From: Stutzerimonas sp. S1
GTDB lineage: Bacteria; Pseudomonadota; Gammaproteobacteria; Pseudomonadales; Pseudomonadaceae
NCBI RefSeq assembly: GCF_025966695.1
Contig: NZ_JAOEIY010000006.1
Coordinates: 375,846-428,008 of the forward strand
Direction of reading: 5' to 3'
DNA: 52,163 bases
The position numbers and the translations under genes are program-made. How positions within the stretch are numbered: position 1 is the first letter of the stretch; every line of letters starts with the position of its first letter. The notes below the pieces were generated by a model, which worked only from the letters and a program-made list of their open reading frames with translations, did no database searches and had not been told where the DNA came from. This document shows, in pieces, positions 9,493-19,490 of this stretch.

Positions 9493-11077
9493 TATCGACT
9501 GCTGTCGGCAGTTGCTCGGGATAGTCCAGCGTGTAGTGCAGGCCTCTGCTCTCCTTGCGTTCCATCGCTGAGCGAATCATCAGATCTGCTACCAGCGCCA
9601 GATTGCGCAGTTCGAGCAGGTCACGACTCACCCGGTAATTGCTGTAAAACTCGTCGATCTCGCTGAGCAGCAGGCGCACGCGATGCTGGGCACGCATCAG
9701 ACGCTTGTTGGTGCGGACGATGCCGACGTAGTCCCACATGAAGCGCCGCAGTTCATCCCAGTTGTGCGCAATGATGACGTCCTCGTCGGAGTCCGTTACC
9801 TGGCTGGCATCCCAGGCTGGCAGGTTGCTGGGCAAACCGACCTCAGGTAATTGACGGATCATGTCCTCGGCCGCGGACCGCCCATAGACGAAGCATTCGA
9901 GCAGAGAGTTGCTCGCCATGCGGTTCGCACCGTGAAGACCGGTAAAGCTGGTTTCCCCGATCGCGTACAGGCCTGGGATATCGGTGCGGCCGTGCTGATC
10001 GACAACCACGCCACCGCAGGTGTAATGGGCGGCCGGAACGACCGGTATGGGTTGTTGGGTGATGTCGATGCCGAACGCCAGGCAGCGCTCGTAGACCGTC
10101 GGAAAATGACCTCGGATGAACTCTGCCGGCTTGTGGCTGATGTCGAGATAGACGCAGTCGATACCCAGCCGTTTCATCTCATGGTCGATTGCCCGGGCGA
10201 CGATATCGCGCGGAGCCAGCTCTTCGCGGGGATCGAAGCGCGGCATGAAGCGCTCGCCATTAGGGAGTTTCAGCAGAGCGCCTTCGCCTCGCAATGCCTC
10301 GGTTATCAGAAAACTCTTGGCTTGCGGATGGTACAGGCATGTCGGGTGGAATTGATTGAATTCAAGGTTGCCTACCCGACAGCCGGCGCGCCAGGCCATG
10401 GCTATGCCATCCCCGCAGGCACTGTCTGGATTGCTGGTATACAAGTAGACCTTGGCGGCGCCACCGGTTGCCAGCGCGACGAAGCGGGCCTGGAACGTGT
10501 CCACTTCGCCGGTGTTGCGGTTGAGAATATAGGCGCCGAGGCAGCGCTTGCCGGGGAGGCCAAGCTTACGTTCGGTTATCAGGTCCACCGCGACACGTTG
10601 CTGCAGCAATTCGATGTTGTCTTTGGCCTGCGCGCGCGCGAGCAAGGTGTTGAATATGGCGGCGCCAGTGGCATCTGCTGCGTGAATAATCCGCCTATGG
10701 CTGTGGCCACCTTCACGTGTCAAATGAAACTCAAAGCCGCCATCCTCGCGATTCGGTGTGTCGTCGCGGGTAAAGGGGACGCCTTGTTCGATGAGCCACT
10801 TAATGGCGTCGCGGCTATGCTCGACGGTAAAGCGTACGGCTTCTTGGCTACATAGGCCGCCACCGGCGACCAGCGTGTCGGCGACATGCGATTCCACGGT
10901 GTCGGCATTGTCGAGGACTGCGGCAACACCACCCTGCGCCCAGTAGGTCGAGCCGTTGGCGAGGTCGCCTTTGCTAAGGACCGCGATCCGCAGATGGTCG
11001 GGCAGATTCAGCGCCAGGGTTAGGCCGGCGGCGCCGCTGCCAATGACTAATACGTCGTATTGATAATGTTGGCTCAT
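9461..11077 (-). CDS. nadB: L-aspartate oxidase
   Basis: Oxidises L-aspartate to iminoaspartate, the first step of de novo NAD synthesis. 538 aa, full length. FAD-binding motif [16 protein letters not shown] (residues 11-26), substrate-loop sequence [13 protein letters not shown], and [27 protein letters not shown] in the FAD-binding part are all present. The ATG at 11077 gives the standard N-terminus [15 protein letters not shown]. It is divergent from algU, as in other Pseudomonas genomes. Confidence 0.97.
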   Translation of the reverse strand: MSQHYQYDVLVIGSGAAGLTLALNLPDHLRIAVLSKGDLANGSTYWAQGGVAAVLDNADTVESHVADTLVAGGGLCSQEAVRFTVEHSRDAIKWLIEQGVPFTRDDTPNREDGGFEFHLTREGGHSHRRIIHAADATGAAIFNTLLARAQAKDNIELLQQRVAVDLITERKLGLPGKRCLGAYILNRNTGEVDTFQARFVALATGGAAKVYLYTSNPDSACGDGIAMAWRAGCRVGNLEFNQFHPTCLYHPQAKSFLITEALRGEGALLKLPNGERFMPRFDPREELAPRDIVARAIDHEMKRLGIDCVYLDISHKPAEFIRGHFPTVYERCLAFGIDITQQPIPVVPAAHYTCGGVVVDQHGRTDIPGLYAIGETSFTGLHGANRMASNSLLECFVYGRSAAEDMIRQLPEVGLPSNLPAWDASQVTDSDEDVIIAHNWDELRRFMWDYVGIVRTNKRLMRAQHRVRLLLSEIDEFYSNYRVSRDLLELRNLALVADLMIRSAMERKESRGLHYTLDYPEQLPTAVDTILVPPTYSD

Positions 11078-11166
11078 GTCGAGTTCCGCGGAGAAATCGT
11101 TCCGTAGTATATAGAGAGGTCGTTGCGGCAAAACAGCGTCGATGGAGATATGTCGCTGAGCACGTG

Positions 11167-11194
11167 GAACTTTTTTTGCAGGTACAGACTCAAT
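11167..11194 (+). promoter_or_regulatory. Candidate distal sigma-E/AlgU-type promoter of algU
   Basis: GAACTT (11167-11172) is followed after 17 nt by TCAAT. The AlgU consensus is GAACTT-N16/17-TCtgA. It lies 250 nt before algU; in P. aeruginosa algU has several start sites, two of them AlgU-dependent. The -10 match is weak. Confidence 0.4.
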
Positions 11195-11342
11195 AGACAG
11201 TTGTGAATGCAGCCCGGACTCCCCATTGTGTGGCGGTCCGGTTTTGCTATGGACACCAGGGCGGCGTCGACAGCGAATTCGATGGTGACGCTGCGGTGCA
11301 ATCGCCGTCAGGTATTGCAGGATAGCTTGCTAGGAAGGGGGA

Positions 11343-11369
11343 GAACTTTTGCGTAAAGCCCGGGTCTAT
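11343..11369 (+). promoter_or_regulatory. Proximal sigma-E/AlgU-type promoter of algU
   Basis: GAACTT (11343-11348), 16-nt spacer, then TCTAT (11365-11369): a close match to the AlgU consensus GAACTT-N16/17-TCtgA, 60 nt upstream of the algU start. It implies positive autoregulation of the algU-muc operon. Confidence 0.75.
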
Positions 11370-11428
11370 TCTGGCAGGTCGGTTTGCTGGCGTGAGCGAT
11401 ACCCCTTCGGCGATGCGGAGGTGGTTTT

Positions 11429-12010
11429 ATGCTGACCCAGGAGCAGGACCAGCAGCTGGTTGAGCGAGTGCAGCGTGGAGACAAGCGAGCTTTCGATCTT
11501 CTAGTGTTGAAGTATCAGCACAAGATCCTTGGTTTGATCGTGCGCTTCGTGCACGACTCCCATGAGGCGCAGGATGTCGCGCAAGAGGCGTTCATCAAGG
11601 CTTATCGTGCACTGGCCAATTTTCGCGGAGACAGCGCGTTCTATACATGGCTGTACCGCATCGCCATCAATACGGCGAAAAATCATCTGGTGGCGCGCGG
11701 CAGGCGTCCGCCAGACAGTGATGTGAGCTCGGAGGATGCCGAGTTTTATGAGGGTGATCATGCTCTCAAGGATATCGAGTCGCCTGAGCGATCCCTTCTC
11801 AGGGATGAGATCGAAGACACGGTACATCGGACCATTCAACTTCTTCCGGAAGATTTGCGTACCGCTCTAACGTTGCGTGAATTTGATGGTCTTAGTTATG
11901 AGGATATTGCGAGCGTCATGCAGTGTCCGGTAGGTACGGTGCGTTCTCGGATTTTCCGGGCGCGCGAAGCTATAGATAAAGCGTTGCAACCCTTGTTGCA
12001 TGAGTCCTGA
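11429..12010 (+). CDS. algU: RNA polymerase ECF sigma factor AlgU (AlgT/RpoE)
   Basis: 193 aa extracytoplasmic-function sigma factor of the RpoE type. Region 2 is seen in DLLVLKYQHKILGLIVRF through EAQDVAQEAFIKAYRALANF and the core-binding/-10 helix AFYTWLYRIAINTAKNHL. Region 4 (LPEDLRTALTLREFDGLSYEDIA then GTVRSRIFRAREAI) recognises the -35. It drives envelope-stress genes and, where present, alginate genes. Held inactive by MucA encoded 31 nt downstream; two candidate AlgU promoters lie upstream. Confidence 0.98.
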   Translation: MLTQEQDQQLVERVQRGDKRAFDLLVLKYQHKILGLIVRFVHDSHEAQDVAQEAFIKAYRALANFRGDSAFYTWLYRIAINTAKNHLVARGRRPPDSDVSSEDAEFYEGDHALKDIESPERSLLRDEIEDTVHRTIQLLPEDLRTALTLREFDGLSYEDIASVMQCPVGTVRSRIFRAREAIDKALQPLLHES

Positions 12011-12041
12011 GACAGCGGCGACAGCCAAGAGAGGAACCGCC

Positions 12042-12638
12042 ATGAGTCGTGAAGCCCTGCATGAATCGCTGTCCGCGGTGATGGATAACGAAGCGGACGA
12101 GTTGGAATTACGTCGTGTACTCGCCGCTGGCGACGATAGCGAGATGCGATCGACTTGGTCGCGTTATCAAATCGCCCGCGCCGCAATGCATAAGGAACTG
12201 ATCGAACCGCGCCTGGATATTGCTGCGGCAGTATCTGCTGCGCTGGCTGACGAGGCTACGCCGGTCAAGCCGCAAGGTTCTCCGTGGCGTGGATTAGGAC
12301 GCCTGGCTGTGGCTGCTTCGGTGACGGTCGCGGTTCTGGCGGGTGTTCGCCTGTACAATCAAAACGAAGCCGCTGGTCCGCAGATGGCCCAGCAGGTGCC
12401 CCAGCCCGCGCTGAGTGTTCCGCAGGCGGGCCAGGGGCCGGCAGTTCTGGCTGGCTATAGCGAAGGGCAGAAGGGTGAAGTGTCGGCCCAGACTGCCGCT
12501 GCTACGGCTCCGGTGGAGCGCTGGCATGAAGAACGGCTGCCATCCTATGTGCGTCAGCACGCTCAGCAGGCGGCTTTTGGGAGCGGATCTGAAGGCGCAC
12601 TTCCGTATGCGCGGGCCGCGAGCATGGAAGAACGTTAA
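12042..12638 (+). CDS. mucA: Anti-sigma factor MucA (RseA family)
   Basis: 198 aa inner-membrane anti-sigma factor. The N-terminal cytoplasmic domain (MSREALHESLSAVMDNEADE) binds AlgU. A single membrane span sits near residues 86-103 (LGRLAVAASVTVAVLAGV). The periplasmic tail contains the RseA C-terminal motif LPSYVRQHAQQAAFG. It is full length, unlike the truncated alleles of mucoid isolates. RBS GAGAGGAACCGCC precedes the ATG. Confidence 0.96.
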   Translation: MSREALHESLSAVMDNEADELELRRVLAAGDDSEMRSTWSRYQIARAAMHKELIEPRLDIAAAVSAALADEATPVKPQGSPWRGLGRLAVAASVTVAVLAGVRLYNQNEAAGPQMAQQVPQPALSVPQAGQGPAVLAGYSEGQKGEVSAQTAAATAPVERWHEERLPSYVRQHAQQAAFGSGSEGALPYARAASMEER

Positions 12639-12653
12639 TCGTTAGGGAGAAGC

Positions 12654-13592
12654 ATGCGCGTATTACCGCTGTGTGTGGTGTTCGGAGGCTGGCTGGCGAT
12701 GCCGGCCTTCGCTGCTGATGCCGAATCGTGGATGAATGATCTTGCTCAGGCGGAGCGAACTCAGAGCTATGCCGGCACTTTCGTCTACGAGCGCAATGGT
12801 AGTTTTTCCAGTCATGCGATCTGGCAGCGGGTCGACGACGGTCATATCCATGAGCGCCTGCTGCAGCTGGATGGTGCTGCTGCAGAAGTGGTTCGGCTCG
12901 ATGGGCAGGTGCAATGCGCGAGCGACGGCCTGGCGGCCCAGATAAAACAGCGCCGAACCTGGGATGACAGGCATATCGATGTGCAGGCGCTCTCCGAGTG
13001 GTACGAGTTTCGCGTCATTGGCGACTCTCGAATCGCCGGCCGGGCGGCGGTTGCCTTGGGCGTGCTGGCTAAGGATCAGCACCGCTACAGTTTTGAACTC
13101 CATGTCGACCGCGACACCGCATTGCCGCTCAAGTCACTGATGCTCAGCGATAGCGGACAGTTGCTCGAGCGTTTTCAGTTCACCCAGTTGCTGCCTGGCG
13201 CGGTCGATGCGCAGTTGGTGCAACCCGGTTCGACCTGTAAGGCGGTTACGCTCGAGCCGGCAGCCACAAGCAAGCCCAGTACGGCGTGGCGCTCCGATTG
13301 GCTTCCTCCCGGTTTCGAGCTGCAGGATGCCGACGTGCGTCCCAGTCCGGCCTCCAAGGAATCGGTGTCCTGGCTGTCCTTCAGTGACGGTCTGGCGAGT
13401 TTCTCGGTCTTCCTCGAGCCTCTTCGGGGAGCTGTCGTAACTGATGCTCGCAGCCAGATGGGACCCACTGTTTCGGTATCCAAACGCATCAGTACGCCGG
13501 ACGGCGACGTTATGGTCACTGTCGTTGGCGAGGTTCCGCTCGGAACGGCTGAGCGAGTGGCCTTGTCGATGCGTTCGGCCGTGCAGCAATGA
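12654..13592 (+). CDS. mucB: Periplasmic sigma-factor regulator MucB (RseB family)
   Basis: 312 aa. Signal peptide at residues 1-20 (ending PAFA-ADAES). The RseB-type lipoprotein-like domain begins WMNDLAQAERTQSYAGTFVY and continues through HERLLQLDG. MucB binds the periplasmic tail of MucA and shields it from site-1 proteolysis until misfolded envelope protein or lipid signals release it. The stop overlaps the mucC start by 4 nt. Confidence 0.95.
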   Translation: MRVLPLCVVFGGWLAMPAFAADAESWMNDLAQAERTQSYAGTFVYERNGSFSSHAIWQRVDDGHIHERLLQLDGAAAEVVRLDGQVQCASDGLAAQIKQRRTWDDRHIDVQALSEWYEFRVIGDSRIAGRAAVALGVLAKDQHRYSFELHVDRDTALPLKSLMLSDSGQLLERFQFTQLLPGAVDAQLVQPGSTCKAVTLEPAATSKPSTAWRSDWLPPGFELQDADVRPSPASKESVSWLSFSDGLASFSVFLEPLRGAVVTDARSQMGPTVSVSKRISTPDGDVMVTVVGEVPLGTAERVALSMRSAVQQ

Positions 13593-14044
13593 TCGAAGAG
13601 CACGGTCGCGTCGTTGCTGTGGAGGCGGGCGCAGTGTGGGTTGAGACGCAGCGCACCAGTACTTGCTCGGGCTGTGTTGCGAAAAACGGCTGCGGACAGG
13701 GTCTGATGGATCGTCTGGGTGTTCATGAGCGCCGCGGCTTGGTCCGGGCGCTGTCGCGGTTGAATCTACAGGTCGGTGATGTTGTCGTGCTGGGGATTCA
13801 GGAGCGCGTATTGCTGCGTGGTGCAATCCTTGTCTATCTTTTCCCGCTGCTCATGCTGCTGGCGGCCTCGTTGGTGGCGGCCCAGTTTTCGCTAAGCGAA
13901 CCTTGGGTTGTGGTCGCCGGGCTGGGTGGGTTTCTCTCGTCCTGGTTGATCGTGCGTTTGCGGAGTCGGCGCACGGTGCATGATCCGGGGCTGCAGCCAG
14001 TGGTGCTACGAGCCTTGCTCGCGGGACCATCCTGCGCGCAGTGA
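13589..14044 (+). CDS. mucC: MucC, RseC/SoxR-reducing family membrane protein
   Basis: 151 aa. N-terminal Cys-rich motif CSGCVAKNGCGQG, which could hold a metal or Fe-S centre, then two membrane helices near residues 78-98 and 106-124. This is the RseC layout. RseC-type proteins act with Rnf/Rsx in reducing SoxR, and an rnf operon is present at the left end of this window. Coupled to mucB by an ATGA overlap. Confidence 0.92.
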   Translation: MIEEHGRVVAVEAGAVWVETQRTSTCSGCVAKNGCGQGLMDRLGVHERRGLVRALSRLNLQVGDVVVLGIQERVLLRGAILVYLFPLLMLLAASLVAAQFSLSEPWVVVAGLGGFLSSWLIVRLRSRRTVHDPGLQPVVLRALLAGPSCAQ

Positions 14045-14075
14045 GTTTTTTGTTCGTTAGTGGGGGCTAGTGTTC

Positions 14076-15491
14076 ATGTTTAATCGAAACAGCTGTTTCG
14101 CTTTTTTGGCGGGGCTGGCTTTGCTGGGGCAGGCGGTAGTCGCGCAGGCGGCATTGCCTGATTTCACACCATTGGTCGAGAGTGCTTCTCCGGCGGTGGT
14201 CAATATCAGCACCAAGCAAAAAGTACCGGCTCGCGGGGCTTCCGCGCAGATACCTGATTTAGAAGGGCTGCCGCCTATCTTTCGCGAGTTCTTCGAGCGC
14301 AGCATCCCGCAGATGCCAAGTGATCCGGGGCGAAGTCAGCAGCGGGAGGCGCAATCGCTCGGCTCGGGCTTCATCATTTCCGATGATGGCTACGTGCTCA
14401 CCAATAACCACGTAGTGGCCGGTGCCGACGAGATCATCGTGCGCCTGCCTGATCGCAGTGAGTTGGAGGCCAAGCTGGTCGGTGCGGACCCGCGTACGGA
14501 TGTCGCGGTGCTGAAGGTCGAGGGCAAAGGCCTGCCGACCGTCAAGTTGGGCGACTCCAGCGCGCTCAAGGTCGGTGAGTGGGTGCTGGCGATCGGTTCT
14601 CCGTTCGGCTTCGACCATACCGTGACAGCCGGCATCGTCAGCGCCACTGGGCGGAGCCTGCCGAATGAAAGCTACGTGCCTTTCATTCAGACCGACGTTG
14701 CGATCAATCCGGGTAATTCGGGCGGCCCGTTGTTTAACCTCCAAGGCGAGGTTGTAGGGATTAATTCCCAGATATTCACCCGTTCTGGCGGCTTCATGGG
14801 GCTTTCCTTCGCCATTCCGATCGACGTGGCGATGGATGTCGCCTCTCAGTTACGTACTGACGGTAAGGTGAGTCGTGGTTGGCTGGGCGTGGTCATTCAG
14901 GAAGTGAACAAGGACCTGGCCGAGTCGTTCGGTCTGGAGCGTCCAGCGGGAGCGCTAGTGGCGCAGGTCATGGATGGTGGTCCTGCGGCCAAGGGCGGCC
15001 TGCGGGTAGGTGATGTGATCCTGAGCCTGAATGGCAAACCCATCGTCATGTCGGCCGATCTGCCGCATTTGGTCGGCGCGCTGAAGCCAGGCAGCACCGC
15101 CGCGATGGAAGTCGTGCGTGAAGGTGAGCGCCGTGAACTCAAGGTCCGCATTGGTGCGCTGCCCGAGGAAGGTGATGAAATCGCGGCTGCCGGGAGTGGT
15201 CCCGAGCAGAGTGATAATCGACTGGGCGTAAAGGTGTCCGAGCTGACGGCGGAACAGCGCGCCAGCCTGGATCTGCAGGGCGGTGTGGTGATCACTGAGA
15301 TCCTTAATGGGCCTGCGGCGATGATCGGTCTGCGTCCAGGCGACGTAATCACGCATCTGAACAACCAGGCGATCGATTCGGCCAAGACCTTCAGTCGCGT
15401 CGCCGCCCAGTTGCCGAAGAATCGCTCAGTGTCGATGCGAGTGCTGCGCCAGGGGCGTGCGAGTTTCATTACGTTCAAACTCGCGGAATGA
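14076..15491 (+). CDS. mucD: Periplasmic serine protease MucD (DegP/HtrA family)
   Basis: 471 aa. Signal peptide of 25 residues ending VVAQA-ALPDF. Trypsin-like domain with catalytic His112 (TNNHVV), Asp142 (TDVAVLKV) and Ser215 (GNSGGPLF), then two PDZ domains (from about residues 265 and 380). It degrades misfolded periplasmic protein and feeds back on AlgU. The ATG at 14076 is preferred over GTG at 14070 because GGGGG at 14062-14066 then has normal spacing. Confidence 0.96.
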   Translation: MFNRNSCFAFLAGLALLGQAVVAQAALPDFTPLVESASPAVVNISTKQKVPARGASAQIPDLEGLPPIFREFFERSIPQMPSDPGRSQQREAQSLGSGFIISDDGYVLTNNHVVAGADEIIVRLPDRSELEAKLVGADPRTDVAVLKVEGKGLPTVKLGDSSALKVGEWVLAIGSPFGFDHTVTAGIVSATGRSLPNESYVPFIQTDVAINPGNSGGPLFNLQGEVVGINSQIFTRSGGFMGLSFAIPIDVAMDVASQLRTDGKVSRGWLGVVIQEVNKDLAESFGLERPAGALVAQVMDGGPAAKGGLRVGDVILSLNGKPIVMSADLPHLVGALKPGSTAAMEVVREGERRELKVRIGALPEEGDEIAAAGSGPEQSDNRLGVKVSELTAEQRASLDLQGGVVITEILNGPAAMIGLRPGDVITHLNNQAIDSAKTFSRVAAQLPKNRSVSMRVLRQGRASFITFKLAE

Positions 15492-15518
15492 CGTGCGACG
15501 GGTGCTGGCGGTACTTGG

Positions 15519-15546
15519 AAAGGGCGGTTGAGACCGCCCTTTTCGT
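15519..15546 (+). terminator. Rho-independent terminator after mucD
   Basis: Stem AAAGGGCGGT / ACCGCCCTTT with loop TGAG and a short T-run, 28 nt after the mucD stop. It ends the algU-mucABCD operon before lepA. Confidence 0.85.
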
Positions 15547-15680
15547 GTCCGGTTGATCAGCTTCCGAGGTCGAAGTCTGGCAGACGCCTGAGGCGCGTGG
15601 CGCTCGGATAGGCGATCAGTTACACTTCGCGGCTATTTTCGGCAGGCAGTCGGCCTGCGACATTTTTCGAGTGTTTAGCT

Positions 15681-17480
15681 GTGAGTGACCTGAGTCATAT
15701 CCGCAATTTTTCCATCATCGCCCACATTGACCATGGCAAGTCGACTCTGGCGGACCGGTTCATTCAGATGTGTGGGGGCCTGAGCGAGCGAGAAATGGAG
15801 GCTCAGGTACTGGATTCGATGGACCTCGAGCGCGAGCGGGGCATCACCATCAAGGCCCACAGCGTCACCCTCTATTACACGGCCCAAGATGGCAAAACCT
15901 ACCAGCTGAACTTCATCGATACGCCCGGCCACGTTGACTTCACCTACGAAGTCAGTCGTTCACTGGCGGCCTGCGAGGGTGCATTGCTGGTGGTCGATGC
16001 CGGACAAGGCGTGGAGGCGCAATCGGTCGCCAACTGTTACACCGCCATCGAGCAGGGGCTGGAAGTCATGCCGGTCCTGAACAAGATGGACCTGCCACAG
16101 GCCGAGCCGGAGCGGGTAAAGGACGAGATCGAGCACATCATCGGCATTGACGCGACCGATGCGGTTGCCTGCAGTGCCAAGAGCGGTATGGGTGTGGTCG
16201 ATGTGCTGGAGCGCCTGGTCAAGGTTATTCCGCCACCGCAGGGTGAGATCGATGCGCCGCTGCAGGCATTGATCATCGATTCCTGGTTCGACAACTACCT
16301 GGGGGTTGTCTCCCTGGTACGAGTACGCCAGGGGCGGATCAAGAAAGGCGACAAGGTGCTGGTGAAGTCCACCGGCAAGGTTCACCAGGTCGACAGCGTC
16401 GGCGTGTTCACGCCCAAACACACGGCTACGGCCGATCTCAAGGCGGGCGAGGTGGGTTTCATCATCGCCGGCATCAAGGACATCCACGGCGCGCCGGTAG
16501 GCGATACCCTGACGCTGTCCAGTACGCCCGATGTGGAAATGCTGCCCGGCTTCAAACGCATCAAACCGCAGGTGTACGCCGGTCTGTTTCCGGTCAGCTC
16601 CGACGATTTCGAGGATTTCCGCGAAGCGCTGCAGAAGCTCACGCTGAACGATGCTGCGCTGCAGTATGAGCCGGAAAGCTCCGAAGCCTTGGGCTTCGGT
16701 TTCCGTATTGGCTTCCTCGGTATGCTGCACATGGAGATCATCCAGGAGCGTCTCGAGCGCGAATACAACCTGGATCTGATCACCACTGCACCGACGGTGG
16801 TCTACGAACTGGTGCTGAAGAATCGCGAGACTATCTACGTCGACAATCCGTCCAAGCTACCGGATCTGTCGTACATCGAGGATATGCGCGAGCCCATCGT
16901 GCAGGCCAACATCCTCGTGCCGCAGGATCATCTCGGCAACGTCATTACGCTCTGTATCGAGAAGCGCGGCGTGCAGCGTGACATGCAGTTCCTCGGCTCT
17001 CAGGTACAGGTGCGCTACGACCTGCCGATGAGCGAGGTGGTGCTGGATTTCTTCGACCGTTTGAAATCGGTCAGCCGTGGCTATGCTTCGCTGGACTACA
17101 GCTTCGAGCGGTTCCAGTCGGCGAATCTGGTCAAGCTGGACGTGCTGATCAACGGCGAAAAAGTCGATGCCTTGGCTCTCATCGTGCACCGTGACAATGC
17201 CCACTACAAAGGGCGTCAGCTAACCGAGAAAATGAAGGAACTGATCCCGCGGCAGATGTTCGACGTGGCGATCCAGGCGGCCATCGGCGGACAGATCGTC
17301 GCACGGACCACGGTCAAAGCATTGCGTAAGAACGTTCTGGCCAAGTGCTACGGTGGTGACGTAAGCCGTAAGCGCAAGCTGCTGGAGAAGCAAAAAGCGG
17401 GCAAGAAACGCATGAAGCAGGTCGGTAGTGTGGAGATTCCACAGGAGGCCTTCCTGGCGGTACTGAAGGTAGATAGCTGA
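15681..17480 (+). CDS. lepA: Elongation factor 4 (LepA), ribosome back-translocase GTPase
   Basis: 599 aa, standard length, GTG start. G1 [13 protein letters not shown], the switch-I/effector segment [13 protein letters not shown]3 DTPGHVDF, G4 [10 protein letters not shown] and the LepA-specific C-terminal domain ([17 protein letters not shown], then [22 protein letters not shown]) are visible. The protein binds stalled or mistranslocated ribosomes. It heads an operon with lepB, which starts one base after its stop. Confidence 0.98.
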   Translation: MSDLSHIRNFSIIAHIDHGKSTLADRFIQMCGGLSEREMEAQVLDSMDLERERGITIKAHSVTLYYTAQDGKTYQLNFIDTPGHVDFTYEVSRSLAACEGALLVVDAGQGVEAQSVANCYTAIEQGLEVMPVLNKMDLPQAEPERVKDEIEHIIGIDATDAVACSAKSGMGVVDVLERLVKVIPPPQGEIDAPLQALIIDSWFDNYLGVVSLVRVRQGRIKKGDKVLVKSTGKVHQVDSVGVFTPKHTATADLKAGEVGFIIAGIKDIHGAPVGDTLTLSSTPDVEMLPGFKRIKPQVYAGLFPVSSDDFEDFREALQKLTLNDAALQYEPESSEALGFGFRIGFLGMLHMEIIQERLEREYNLDLITTAPTVVYELVLKNRETIYVDNPSKLPDLSYIEDMREPIVQANILVPQDHLGNVITLCIEKRGVQRDMQFLGSQVQVRYDLPMSEVVLDFFDRLKSVSRGYASLDYSFERFQSANLVKLDVLINGEKVDALALIVHRDNAHYKGRQLTEKMKELIPRQMFDVAIQAAIGGQIVARTTVKALRKNVLAKCYGGDVSRKRKLLEKQKAGKKRMKQVGSVEIPQEAFLAVLKVDS

Positions 17481-17481
17481 T

Positions 17482-18336
17482 ATGTCGATCAATTTTCCGC
17501 TGTTGCTGGTCCTTGCGGTGATTGTCTGTGGACTGCTGGCCCTGAGTGATCTGCTGTTCTTCGCACCTCGGCGCCGGGCTGCCATCGCCAGCTATGAAGG
17601 ACGCAATGGGGACATCGATTCGGCCACGCTCGAGGCGCTCAGTCGCGAGCCTGTATTAATCGAATATGGCAAGTCGTTCTTTCCGGTTCTTGCTATCGTC
17701 CTGGTACTGCGGTCCTTCCTCGTCGAGCCGTTTCAGATCCCTTCCGGATCGATGAAGCCGACCTTGGAAGTCGGCGACTTCATTCTGGTCAACAAGTTTG
17801 CCTACGGTATCCGCCTGCCGGTGATCGACACAAAAATCATCGAGGTGAGCGATCCACTGCGTGGTGACGTCATGGTGTTCCGCTATCCCAGCGATCCGAA
17901 CATCAATTACATCAAACGGGTGGTCGGCTTGCCGGGCGACGTGGTGCGTTACAGCAGTGAGCGGCGCTTGTTCGTCAATGATCAGCCAGTGGCTGAAACT
18001 CTGATCGGCGATGAGCCGGGCAGTCTGGGCAGTGCCAAGCTGTATCGGGAGAAGCTGGGCGAGGTGGAGCACCTGATCCGTAAGGAGATGGGGCGTTACC
18101 GGATCGAGCCCAACCGTCAGTGGGTCGTGCCGCAAGGGCACTATTTCATGATGGGCGACAATCGCGATAACTCCAACGACAGCCGTTACTGGCAGGACGA
18201 GGCTATCCCGGCGGAGTTGGCCGGCATGGTTCCGGACCGGAACATCGTTGGCAAGGCATTCGCGGTGTGGATGAGCTGGCCTGATCCGAAACTCAGCAAT
18301 CTGCCGCACTTCTCCCGCGTGGGGCTGATTCACTAA
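17482..18336 (+). CDS. lepB: Signal peptidase I
   Basis: 284 aa membrane-bound endopeptidase that cleaves Sec signal peptides. Two N-terminal membrane helices (residues 5-25 and about 65-78), then the Ser/Lys dyad: Ser90 in IPSGSMKPTL and Lys145 in NYIKRVVGLPGD. The conserved box GHYFMMGDNRDNSNDSRYW is also present. It follows lepA by a single base, the classical lepA-lepB operon. Confidence 0.97.
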   Translation: MSINFPLLLVLAVIVCGLLALSDLLFFAPRRRAAIASYEGRNGDIDSATLEALSREPVLIEYGKSFFPVLAIVLVLRSFLVEPFQIPSGSMKPTLEVGDFILVNKFAYGIRLPVIDTKIIEVSDPLRGDVMVFRYPSDPNINYIKRVVGLPGDVVRYSSERRLFVNDQPVAETLIGDEPGSLGSAKLYREKLGEVEHLIRKEMGRYRIEPNRQWVVPQGHYFMMGDNRDNSNDSRYWQDEAIPAELAGMVPDRNIVGKAFAVWMSWPDPKLSNLPHFSRVGLIH

Positions 18337-18426
18337 GCTGTGAATTGCGGCCCCCGCGCCAACAGTGCGGCTGGTTATATTTGTTTTGCCCCGATCGGTG
18401 GGTATTGCAACGACATAGAGGTCGAC

Positions 18427-18804
18427 ATGAGTTTTGCGCGTTCGCAAAAAGGGCTGTCCATGCTGAGCTGGATCATGGTGTTGGCAGTTGTGGCGTTTTT
18501 AGCCAGCGCCGGGTTCAAGATGTTCCCGCATTACTTCGATTACATGTCCATGGACAAGATCATCCTGTCCGTGGATACCGACGAAGCGCTAGAGATCCGA
18601 AGTGTCGGAGAGTTCTATAGTCATGTCAGCAGAGGGATGCAGGTCAACGGCATCCAGGACATCGACCTGAAGGAAGCGCTCAAGGTCGAGATTCAGAATA
18701 ACGAGTTCAGGGCGCACCTGAAGTACGAAAAACGCGAGCCGCTGATCCGTAATCTCGATCTGGTGGCGAACTTCGACAAAGAATACCGCCTAAGGATGCC
18801 GTGA
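18427..18804 (+). CDS. DUF4845 membrane protein in the rnc operon
   Basis: 125 aa. A pilin-like start, [20 protein letters not shown], gives one membrane helix (about residues 12-34); the rest is soluble. Position between lepB and rnc matches the DUF4845 gene of other Pseudomonas. Function unknown; the name rests on position and the conserved [13 protein letters not shown] start. Its stop overlaps the rnc start (GTGA). Confidence 0.85.
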   Translation: MSFARSQKGLSMLSWIMVLAVVAFLASAGFKMFPHYFDYMSMDKIILSVDTDEALEIRSVGEFYSHVSRGMQVNGIQDIDLKEALKVEIQNNEFRAHLKYEKREPLIRNLDLVANFDKEYRLRMP

Positions 18805-19490
18805 GCACTTCGTTAGCCCGTCTCGAGCGTAAGCTCGGTTACCACTTCAAGGACCAAGAGCTGATGCTCCTGGCTCTGACCCATCGCAGCTACGCCGGAC
18901 GCAACAATGAGCGCCTGGAGTTTCTCGGCGATGCGATTCTCAACTTCATTGCCGGTGAAGCGCTGTTCACCCACTTCCCCCAGGCGCGCGAGGGTCAGCT
19001 TTCTCGGCTGCGCGCACGTCTGGTGAAAGGTGAAACGCTGGCGGTCCTGGCCCGTGGATTCGAACTCGGTGACTACCTGCGACTGGGCTCTGGCGAGCTC
19101 AAGAGTGGTGGTTTCCGCCGTGACTCCATCCTCGCGGACACCCTCGAGGCGCTGATCGGTGCCATCTACCTCGATGCCGGCATGGAAACGGCGCGTGACC
19201 GTGTATTGGCGTGGCTGGCCAATGAGTTGCAGGGGCTGACGCTGGTCGATACCAACAAGGATCCGAAGACGCGCTTGCAGGAATTCCTGCAGTCGCGTGC
19301 CTGTGAGCTGCCGCGCTACGAGGTGGTGGATATCCAGGGCGAGCCGCATTGCCGGACTTTCTACGTCGAATGTCAGGTGGCCTTGCTCAACGAGAAAACA
19401 CACGGGCAAGGCGCCAGCCGCCGAATTGCCGAACAGGTTGCCGCGGCAGCCGCATTGATCGCCCTGGGCGTGGAGAACGGACATGACTGA
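18801..19490 (+). CDS. rnc: Ribonuclease III
   Basis: 229 aa. Cleaves double-stranded RNA in rRNA and mRNA processing. The signature [12 protein letters not shown] (near residues 36-47) and the second acidic cluster [13 protein letters not shown] form the catalytic domain. The C-terminal dsRBD runs from about residue 153 ([12 protein letters not shown]) to [19 protein letters not shown] start; overlaps era by 8 nt. Confidence 0.97.
   Translation: MSTSLARLERKLGYHFKDQELMLLALTHRSYAGRNNERLEFLGDAILNFIAGEALFTHFPQAREGQLSRLRARLVKGETLAVLARGFELGDYLRLGSGELKSGGFRRDSILADTLEALIGAIYLDAGMETARDRVLAWLANELQGLTLVDTNKDPKTRLQEFLQSRACELPRYEVVDIQGEPHCRTFYVECQVALLNEKTHGQGASRRIAEQVAAAAALIALGVENGHD

Noticed and set aside
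9851..10855. 334-codon plus-strand frame inside nadB
   Set aside because: Shadow of nadB, which has full motifs and length.
14070..14075. GTG as the start of mucD
   Set aside because: Only 3 nt from the GGGGG ribosome site; the ATG at 14076 has normal spacing and gives a good signal peptide.
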